A DNA stretch of 11,148 bases from Candidatus Parcubacteria bacterium. Its GTDB lineage: Bacteria > Patescibacteriota > Minisyncoccia > Phycocordibacterales > Zambryskibacteraceae. Below are positions 6,158-9,741 of this stretch, piece after piece; positions within the stretch are counted from its first letter, which is position 1; each line of letters begins with the position of its first letter. Both the position numbers and the translations under genes were made by a program. The notes beneath the pieces were generated by a model, which saw only the letters and a list, made by a program, of their open reading frames with translations, was not told the origin of the DNA and ran no database searches. The DNA is taken from contig JAIFWR010000013.1 in assembly GCA_019661805.1 (NCBI GenBank), positions 1 to 11,148 on the forward strand, in the 5' to 3' direction.

Positions 6158-6229
6158 TGCTCTCAGTAGGAATCGAACCTACATCTTAACCTCCGCAAGG
6201 TTATGTCCTATCCATTGAACGATGAGAGC
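6158..6229 (-). tRNA. tRNA-Arg (anticodon GCG)
   Basis: A 72-base cloverleaf. Acceptor GCTCTCA pairs with TGAGAGC, the D stem is GTTC/GGAC, the anticodon stem TAACC/GGTTA closes loop TTGCGGA with GCG at 34-36 and G37, the T stem is GTAGG/CCTAC, and the discriminator is A. The anticodon reads CGC/CGU. Bacteria normally use ACG (A34 edited to inosine) for these codons, so GCG is unusual. The only bases between it and the next tRNA are CC. Confidence 0.95.
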
Positions 6230-6252
6230 GCTCGCGCTAACGAGGCCATGCT

Positions 6253-6258
6253 AGCATA
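6253..6258 (-). promoter_or_regulatory. Possible -10 element of the tandem tRNA-Arg pair
   Basis: TATGCT on the minus strand, 23 bases before the 5' end of tRNA-Arg(GCG). It is weak, with no clear -35. Confidence 0.25.
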
Positions 6259-6266
6259 TTTGTTCC

Positions 6267-6294
6267 TTTACATAAAACGTTAACGTTGTAATAT
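6267..6294 (+). promoter_or_regulatory. Promoter of the basic sORF with an internal palindrome
   Basis: -35-like TTTACA (6267-6272), a 16-base spacer and -10-like TAATAT (6289-6294). The spacer contains the perfect 12-base palindrome AACGTTAACGTT (6276-6287), which sits exactly where a dimeric repressor would block RNA polymerase. The predicted transcript start is near 6301, giving a 5' UTR of nearly 50 bases, unlike the other genes here. Confidence 0.5.
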
Positions 6295-6338
6295 CGGGCA
6301 TGGGCAGCATGTGCCGCCCTTTCATCCACCACCGTCCG

Positions 6339-6343
6339 AGGAG
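6339..6343 (+). promoter_or_regulatory. Shine-Dalgarno site of the basic sORF
   Basis: AGGAG, 5 bases before ATG. It is notable because neighbouring genes lack such a site, and it fixes the sORF start. Confidence 0.6.
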
Positions 6344-6348
6344 TGCGC

Positions 6349-6465
6349 ATGAAGAAATCGGGTCGTAAGAACAGCGTGAAGATCAGCAGGCGGGCGAAGC
6401 GTCACGTGTACAAGCGCAGAAGGCGGTGGTCGCAGAATCCAACCGTCGCGCGGTCGTTCGGCTAA
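6349..6465 (+). CDS. Very basic 38-residue small protein, unrecognised
   Basis: The ATG is 5 bases after AGGAG (6339-6343), the only strong Shine-Dalgarno I see in the window. The 38-residue product has 6 Lys and 9 Arg, no Asp or Glu, a central R-R-A-K-R-H-V-Y-K-R-R-R-R-W stretch and an uncharged tail N-P-T-V-A-R-S-F-G. It has its own promoter upstream, and a hairpin plus a strong intrinsic terminator downstream, so it is an independent transcription unit. Size and charge suggest a nucleic-acid binder: a small ribosome-associated protein or a nucleoid protein. It does not match bL34, bL36, bTHX or bS21 as I recall them. Reality of the gene is supported by the coherent signals; function is unknown. 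Confidence 0.65.
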   Translation: MKKSGRKNSVKISRRAKRHVYKRRRRWSQNPTVARSFG

Positions 6466-6472
6466 CCGAACG
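6455..6472 (+). other. Perfect hairpin with the sORF stop codon in its loop
   Basis: CGTTCGG (6455-6461) pairs fully with CCGAACG (6466-6472) around loop CTAA, which contains the TAA stop. It is a 7-bp stem with a 4-base loop, 17 bases before the terminator stem. It may protect the 3' end or affect termination of translation; the role is inferred. Confidence 0.5.
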
Positions 6473-6489
6473 CCGACAAGCAATTTCGA

Positions 6490-6517
6490 GGGCGCCGCAT
6501 CCGTGCGGCGCCCTTTT
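6490..6517 (+). terminator. Rho-independent terminator of the basic sORF unit
   Basis: A perfect 10-bp stem, GGGCGCCGCA (6490-6499) with TGCGGCGCCC (6504-6513), loop TCCG, followed by TTTT (6514-6517). On the minus strand the hairpin is not followed by a T tract, so it serves the plus strand. It is the only convincing intrinsic terminator in the window. Confidence 0.9.
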
Positions 6518-6523
6518 CACGTA

Positions 6524-6982
6524 TTAAAATCCGATCCGCTCAAGGAGCCGCTCGACCAAGGGCAGCTCATGGTGCTCCTCGGAGATATGCTGCGAGAGCG
6601 TTCCGGCCGCCTCGTCCGGGTCGGCGCCGCCCAAGGGGACGAGGATAAGCGGCACGTAGGGCTTCTCTGAGCGCAGGTAGATCCGCGGGTGCGAGTGCCA
6701 CGAGTCGATCCAGAAGGAGTGGAGGCTCTCGAAGGGGTAGAGCACGCCCGCCTTCGTCACGCCACGCTCGTCTATTGAGACCTCGACCGTATGCGGCTCG
6801 CGGTTTATGAAGAGGGCGAGGGTAAAGGCCGCAACGAGGATGAGGATCCCGAGGATGATGTTGCCGAAGATCGCCGCCGTGAGCGCGAGCGCGACCGCGA
6901 CGATGCCGACGGCCCAGAACCAGTCCGAGCTCCGCTCCTTGTACTCGTAGGCGTGCGCCTCCCACTCGATACGCGTTTTCAT
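6524..6982 (-). CDS. Two-helix membrane protein of unknown function, Parcubacteria-type
   Basis: 152 residues from the ATG at 6982 (a TTG one codon earlier is less likely). The N-terminus has W-E-A-H-A-Y-E-Y-K-E-R-S-S-D-W-F-W, then two adjacent membrane helices at about 23-39 and 41-59 joined by a G-N turn. A soluble C-terminal part follows with strands V-E-V-S-I-D-E-R-G-V, S-F-W-I-D-S-W and I-Y-L-R-S-E-K-P, ending L-V-E-R-L-L-E-R-I-G-F. The pattern matches uncharacterised CPR proteins I recall, resembling a PH-like fold after a membrane hairpin; the fold is inferred. It follows the tRNA-binding protein gene by 5 bases on the same strand. TAAAAT lies 7 bases before the ATG. Confidence 0.75.
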   Translation of the reverse strand: MKTRIEWEAHAYEYKERSSDWFWAVGIVAVALALTAAIFGNIILGILILVAAFTLALFINREPHTVEVSIDERGVTKAGVLYPFESLHSFWIDSWHSHPRIYLRSEKPYVPLILVPLGGADPDEAAGTLSQHISEEHHELPLVERLLERIGF

Positions 6983-6987
6983 CAATA

Positions 6988-7308
6988 TTATTTTACCACG
7001 CTTCCCGGGGTAACCTCTTTGGCAGGGTGGAGGAGGACGGGGGAATTATCATCGGCACAGAGGATCATGCCTTGGCTTTCCATCCCCATCATCATGCGCG
7101 GCTCAAGGTTTGCCACTACTGGCACGAGTTTGCCCACGAGCGCTTCAGGCTCTACCACCTTGGCAATCCCAGAGAGAATCTGGCGTGGCGGGGCTTCTCC
7201 GAGGTCGACAGAGAGCTTAAGGAGCTTGTCTGAGCCCTCAATGCGCTCAGCAGCAAGCACTTTGCCAATCTTTATTTCGCACTTTTTGAAGTCGTCTAAA
7301 TTAATCAT
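6988..7308 (-). CDS. tRNA-binding (EMAP-II / MetRS C-terminal-type) protein
   Basis: 106 residues, a single OB-fold tRNA-binding domain. Family pattern: I-N-L-D-D-F-K-K-C-E-I-K-I-G-K-V at the start, A-E-R-I-E-G-S-D-K-L-L-K-L at 20-32, R-Q-I-L-S-G-I-A at 42-49, L-V-G-K-L-V-P-V-V-A-N-L-E-P-R at 57-71, and E-S-Q-G-M-I-L at 77-83. In most bacteria this domain is fused to the end of methionyl-tRNA synthetase; here it stands alone, as in the separate MetRS beta-subunit or Trbp111 type, and could act in trans as a tRNA chaperone. The ATG is only 10 bases after the 3' end of tRNA-Ser on the same strand, with no Shine-Dalgarno between. Lower GC than most neighbours. Confidence 0.9.
   Translation of the reverse strand: MINLDDFKKCEIKIGKVLAAERIEGSDKLLKLSVDLGEAPPRQILSGIAKVVEPEALVGKLVPVVANLEPRMMMGMESQGMILCADDNSPVLLHPAKEVTPGSVVK
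6990..6995 (-). promoter_or_regulatory. Putative -10 element of the two-helix membrane protein gene
   Basis: TAAAAT on the minus strand, 7 bases before the ATG at 6982, at the very end of the upstream gene. No Shine-Dalgarno is present. The AT-rich junction makes a chance match possible. Confidence 0.35.
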
Positions 7309-7318
7309 AGTTTTATTG

Positions 7319-7403
7319 CGGAGGGGGTGAGATTCGAACTCACGATACCTTTCGGTATGACGGTTTTCAAGACCGTTGCCTTAAACCACTCGGCCACCCC
7401 TCC
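7319..7403 (-). tRNA. tRNA-Ser (anticodon TGA)
   Basis: An 85-base class II tRNA with a long variable arm. Acceptor GGAGGGG pairs with CCCCTCC, the anticodon stem ACGGT/ACCGT closes loop CTTGAAA with TGA at 34-36, the variable arm has the ATACC/GGTAT hairpin, the T stem is GTGAG/CTCAC, and the discriminator is G as in serine tRNAs. CCA is not encoded. It is followed after 10 bases by the ATG of the tRNA-binding protein gene. Confidence 0.97.
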
Positions 7404-7418
7404 ACGGGCCCTACTCTA

Positions 7419-7658
7419 CTATTTCTCCTCGATCACTTCCATAAGCACTGTGTAGCGTCGCGCGACGAAGAAGAGGTAAATGATCTCGAGAAGGCCGAGC
7501 GTGTTGACGATGAGGAGGGCGATAAACCACCACTTCTGCCTCAGCTCGGCCGCGCGCCAGAGGGCAAAGCCTTTCCAGACAAGCGACCAGAGCACGACGA
7601 GGACGATCGCCAAGAGGGGCAATCCGGTGAGACTCGGCAATGTTTGCATCGATTCCAT
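7419..7658 (-). CDS. DUF5652-like two-helix membrane protein
   Basis: 79 residues from the ATG at 7658. Two hydrophobic segments: L-P-L-L-A-I-V-L-V-V-L-W near the N-terminus, and W-F-I-A-L-L-I-V-N-T-L-G-L-L-E-I-I-Y-L-F-F in the second half. Between them is the motif W-K-G-F-A-L-W-R-A-A-E-L-R-Q-K, the arrangement I recognise as DUF5652, common in CPR genomes. The function is unknown. Alternative starts are TTG at 7664 and ATG at 7649; 7658 fits a TACACT hexamer 7 bases upstream. It lies 15 bases before tRNA-Ser on the same strand and is divergent from ruvX with 26 bases between. Confidence 0.8.
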   Translation of the reverse strand: MESMQTLPSLTGLPLLAIVLVVLWSLVWKGFALWRAAELRQKWWFIALLIVNTLGLLEIIYLFFVARRYTVLMEVIEEK

Positions 7659-7665
7659 AGACAAT

Positions 7666-7678
7666 AGTGTACTATAAT
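7666..7678. promoter_or_regulatory. Back-to-back -10 elements of the DUF5652-like gene (-) and ruvX (+)
   Basis: On the plus strand a perfect TATAAT (7673-7678) is 6 bases before the ruvX ATG. On the minus strand TACACT (7666-7671) is 7 bases before the ATG at 7658. One base separates them, so each -35 would lie inside the opposite gene. The plus-strand hexamer is much the stronger. Confidence 0.5.
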
Positions 7679-7684
7679 TGCGAT

Positions 7685-8068
7685 ATGAAAGTCATGGCGC
7701 TTGATTACGGGGAGAAGCGGGTAGGGCTCGCTTCGACCGACGACGCGGGCACCTTCGCCCTGCCGCGTACGGTGCTCTCAAACGATGCGACGCTCCTCGA
7801 CCAGGTGCTTGCCTTCAAGCTCAAGGAGGGGGTGAGTAAGGTGGTGATCGGGGAGTCGAAGAACTTGGACGGCACGCCGAACCCGATCAATGCCGAGGTG
7901 GAGAAGTTCAAGCGCGCCCTTGAAGAGCGGGGAGTCGAAGTGGTCCTCCATCCCGAAGTCTTTACGACCCAGGAAGCCATCCGCATCCAAGGGGAAAACA
8001 ACCTCACCGACGCCTCCGCCGCCGCCCTCATCCTCAAGAACTACCTCGATTCTCTTAGTGCGGGCTGA
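7685..8068 (+). CDS. ruvX: RuvX/YqgF-family Holliday junction resolvase-like nuclease
   Basis: 127 residues, RNase H-like fold. The family acts as putative Holliday junction resolvase and/or in 16S rRNA 5' end maturation. The first acidic residue D7 is in A-L-D-Y-G-E-K-R-V-G-L-A; V-V-I-G-E-S-K-N-L-D-G-T is at 53-64; E91 is in H-P-E-V-F-T-T-Q-E-A; and the final acidic residue D109 is in T-D-A-S-A-A-A-L-I-L. The usual D-E-R triplet is reduced to P-E-V, keeping only the Glu. An in-frame GTG at 7667 is rejected because it lies upstream of TATAAT (7673-7678) and the family starts at M-x-x-x-A-L-D. The last 10 bases, including the stop, overlap the convergent tRNA-Val gene. Confidence 0.93.
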   Translation: MKVMALDYGEKRVGLASTDDAGTFALPRTVLSNDATLLDQVLAFKLKEGVSKVVIGESKNLDGTPNPINAEVEKFKRALEERGVEVVLHPEVFTTQEAIRIQGENNLTDASAAALILKNYLDSLSAG

Positions 8069-8131
8069 GGGACTTGAACCCCCGACCTTCTCAGTGTAAA
8101 TGAGTTGCTCTACCAACTGAGCTAAGCCCGC
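8059..8131 (-). tRNA. tRNA-Val (anticodon TAC)
   Basis: A 73-base cloverleaf. Acceptor GCGGGCT pairs with AGCCCGC, the D stem is GCTC/GAGC, the anticodon loop TTTACAC carries TAC at 34-36, the T stem is GGGGG/CCCTC with one G-T pair, and the discriminator is A. CCA is not encoded. Anticodon-stem position 27-43 is A-A, a mismatch like that in tRNA-Lys here. Its 3' acceptor strand overlaps the end of ruvX on the other strand by 10 bases. Confidence 0.96.
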
Positions 8132-8144
8132 AATGGCACGATAC

Positions 8145-8151
8145 TATCATA
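8145..8151. promoter_or_regulatory. Possible -10 elements for divergent tRNA-Val and tRNA-Leu
   Basis: On the minus strand TATGAT (8146-8151) lies 14 bases before tRNA-Val. On the plus strand TATCAT (8145-8150), or alternatively TGTATT (8155-8160), could serve tRNA-Leu(CAG) at 8193. A small hairpin, ACGGGC/GCCCGT (8169-8183), sits in the tRNA-Leu leader. -35 boxes are not clear. Confidence 0.3.
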
Positions 8152-8192
8152 TGTTGTATTGTTTTTGCACGGGCTTCGCCCGTTGTAAGTGC

Positions 8193-8274
8193 GGGCACGT
8201 GGCGGAACTGGTATACGCGTACGATTCAGAATCGTATGCCGCAAGGATTGAGGGTTCGACTCCCTCCGTGCCCA
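8193..8274 (+). tRNA. tRNA-Leu (anticodon CAG)
   Basis: An 82-base class II tRNA. Acceptor GGGCACG pairs with CGTGCCC, the anticodon stem TACGA/TCGTA closes loop TTCAGAA with CAG at 34-36, the variable arm is short (TGCCGCAAGGATT), the T stem is GAGGG/CCCTC, and the discriminator is A. CCA is not encoded. Two bases separate it from tRNA-Arg(TCT). Confidence 0.96.
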
Positions 8275-8276
8275 CT

Positions 8277-8348
8277 GCCCTCGTAGTTCAATGGACAGAA
8301 CGGGAGGCTTCTATCCTTCTAATGTAGGTTCGATTCCTACCGAGGGCA
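8277..8348 (+). tRNA. tRNA-Arg (anticodon TCT)
   Basis: A 72-base cloverleaf. Acceptor GCCCTCG pairs with CGAGGGC, the D stem is GTTC/GAAC, the anticodon stem GGAGG/CCTTC closes loop CTTCTAT with TCT at 34-36, the T stem is GTAGG/CCTAC, and the discriminator is A. CCA is not encoded. A single base (C8349) separates the discriminator from the ATG of the pseudouridine synthase gene. Confidence 0.96.
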
Positions 8349-8349
8349 C

Positions 8350-9087
8350 ATGAAAGATCCAGAGATTTTATACGAAGACAACGATATTCTGGTCATAAAC
8401 AAGCCGGCGGGACTCGTTGTGCATCCAGATGGAAGGACACAAGAGCAGAGCGTTTCAGAATGGTTTGCCAAGACATATCCAGATTCCAAAGACGTGGGCG
8501 AGTCGATCGAAAAGACGAGTGGAGAAGTGATCGAGCGCGCGGGTGTTGTGCATCGGATCGACCGCGATACGTCCGGCATCCTGCTTTTGGCGAAAACGAA
8601 GGAAGGCCACGCGGCGCTCAAAGAGCAATTTATGAACCGCAAAGTGGAGAAGACCTACCACGCGTTTGTGTACGGCAATGTGAAGGATGATAGAGGCACG
8701 ATCAATCTCCCGATTGGCAAGAGTGGCGGAGACTTCCGCAAGTGGTCCGCCCAGCGTGGCGCGAAAGGAGAGAAGCGTGATGCCATTACGTATTTCCACG
8801 TGCTTAAACGAATGGAAGATAAGAGTGCCACATTCGTAGAAGCCAAGCCCAAGACGGGCCGGACGCACCAGATCCGCGTCCACTTCGAAGCGATCCACCA
8901 CCCCGTCGTGGGGGATAAGTTGTATGCGAAAGGCAAGGCTCCACTTCTCGGGTTTGAACGCCTCGCGCTCCACGCCAGACAAATCTCTTTCAAAACGGTA
9001 AATGGCGAAAAAATGACCGTCGAAGCCCCGTATCCGGAAGATTTTAAGCGTGCCCTGGACGCAGTAGGCTTCGGTGTGTTAGATTAG
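8350..9087 (+). CDS. RluA/RluD-family rRNA/tRNA pseudouridine synthase
   Basis: 245 residues. Isomerises specific uridines in rRNA or tRNA to pseudouridine. Catalytic motif H-R-I-D-R-D-T-S-G at 68-76 with nucleophile D71; [10 protein letters not shown] at 17-26; R-T-H-Q-I-R-V-H at 171-178; R-L-A-L-H-A at 204-209. No N-terminal S4 domain is present, so it is the short form, and which rRNA or tRNA site it modifies cannot be told. The ATG begins one base after tRNA-Arg(TCT), with no room for a promoter or Shine-Dalgarno; the family N-terminus fits this start. The next in-frame Met is residue 94, inside the domain. Lower GC than rplS. Its stop abuts the rplS region, so the two are probably cotranscribed. 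Confidence 0.93.
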   Translation: MKDPEILYEDNDILVINKPAGLVVHPDGRTQEQSVSEWFAKTYPDSKDVGESIEKTSGEVIERAGVVHRIDRDTSGILLLAKTKEGHAALKEQFMNRKVEKTYHAFVYGNVKDDRGTINLPIGKSGGDFRKWSAQRGAKGEKRDAITYFHVLKRMEDKSATFVEAKPKTGRTHQIRVHFEAIHHPVVGDKLYAKGKAPLLGFERLALHARQISFKTVNGEKMTVEAPYPEDFKRALDAVGFGVLD

Positions 9088-9101
9088 TGCCCACGACACA
9101 T

Positions 9102-9500
9102 ATGGCAAACAGGGTCATTTCACCGGTCAATATTGAGGAGAGGACAAAGCTCGACTTCCGCGCAGGCGACACCGTCAAGGTCTGGCAGAAGATCCAGGAG
9201 AAGGGCAAAACCCGCCTCCAGGCCTTCGAGGGCCTCGTCCTTGCAAGGAAGCACGGCTCGGAGGCCGGTGCGACCTTTACCGTGCGTCGAGTGGCCTCGG
9301 GCGTGGGGGTCGAGAAGATCTTCCCCCTCTTCTCCCCGGTCATCGACAAGATCGAGGTCTTGAAGCGCACCGAAGTCCGCCGCGCCAAGCTCTACCACAT
9401 CCGTGAGAAGGCCGCCAAGGAGGTCTCCCGCCAGATGAGGAATCTCCGCCTCGAAAAAGAGGTTCCCGAAGCCGCCGGAGCAGAGGTTGAAAAGGCCTAA
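9102..9500 (+). CDS. rplS: Large ribosomal subunit protein bL19
   Basis: 132 residues. bL19 lies at the 30S-50S interface. Family pattern: [10 protein letters not shown] at about 23-32, [11 protein letters not shown] near the middle, [28 protein letters not shown], and [10 protein letters not shown]. The C-terminus is extended and charged. The ATG at 9102 (M-A-N-R-V-I) is chosen over an in-frame GTG at 9087 that overlaps the upstream stop. There is neither a Shine-Dalgarno nor a -10 at the usual 6 bases, so it is probably translated from the upstream transcript. Confidence 0.96.
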   Translation: MANRVISPVNIEERTKLDFRAGDTVKVWQKIQEKGKTRLQAFEGLVLARKHGSEAGATFTVRRVASGVGVEKIFPLFSPVIDKIEVLKRTEVRRAKLYHIREKAAKEVSRQMRNLRLEKEVPEAAGAEVEKA

Positions 9501-9524
9501 ATTTTAAGATAGAGTTTCCCTACT

Positions 9525-9609
9525 GCGCGGGTGGCGAAATTGGTAGACGCACTACCTTGAGGTGGTAGCGCCGAAAGGCATGGAGGTTCAATTCCTCTCC
9601 CGCGCACCA
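9525..9609 (+). tRNA. tRNA-Leu (anticodon GAG), CCA encoded
   Basis: A class II tRNA. Acceptor GCGCGGG pairs with CCCGCGC, the anticodon stem CTACC/GGTAG closes loop TTGAGGT with GAG at 34-36, the variable arm is CGCCGAAAGGCAT, the T stem is GGAGG/CCTCT with one G-T pair, and the discriminator A9606 is followed by encoded CCA (9607-9609). It starts 24 bases after the rplS stop. Confidence 0.96.
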
Positions 9610-9642
9610 AATCTGGGGGATTTTGTGCGGGGCTGTGCGTTG

Positions 9643-9648
9643 TATAAT
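9643..9648 (+). promoter_or_regulatory. -10 element upstream of tRNA-His and the ABC transporter gene
   Basis: A perfect TATAAT, predicting a start near 9655, about 11 bases before tRNA-His. A clear -35 at 16-18 bases is not visible. Since only one base separates tRNA-His from the ABC gene, this promoter probably serves both. Confidence 0.55.
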
Positions 9649-9665
9649 CGTATCGTGCCCTTGAT

Positions 9666-9740
9666 GGTGGCTATGGTGTAGCGGTAGCACTGCAGCTTGT
9701 GGAGCTGCCTGTTCGGGTTCAACTCCCGATAGCCACCCCA
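9666..9740 (+). tRNA. tRNA-His (anticodon GTG), CCA encoded
   Basis: Acceptor GTGGCTA (9667-9673) pairs with TAGCCAC (9730-9736). G9666 is the extra G-1 opposite discriminator C9737, the identity mark of tRNA-His. The anticodon stem GCAGC/GCTGC closes loop TTGTGGA with GTG at 34-36; the T stem is TCGGG/CCCGA. CCA is encoded at 9738-9740. One base later the GTG start of the ABC transporter gene begins. Confidence 0.96.
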
Positions 9741-9741
9741 C

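Noticed and set aside
6301..6517. The basic sORF region as a pure noncoding RNA
   Set aside because: A correctly spaced AGGAG, an ATG and a stop-terminated frame with coherent basic composition favour a coding unit, but the alternative is not excluded.
7667..7684. GTG at 7667 as the ruvX start
   Set aside because: It would place the TATAAT box inside the coding sequence and add residues absent from the family.
8169..8183. Hairpin ACGGGC/GCCCGT as a terminator
   Set aside because: There is no T tract after it on either strand, and it lies between two divergent tRNA genes, where a terminator is not expected; more likely part of the tRNA-Leu leader.
8455..8982. Long minus-strand open frame opposite the pseudouridine synthase gene
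   Set aside because: The plus-strand frame has clear catalytic motifs across its length; the antisense frame has no start signal or family resemblance.
9087..9101. GTG at 9087 as the rplS start
   Set aside because: It overlaps the upstream stop codon and adds five residues before the canonical M-A-N start; no ribosome binding site supports it.
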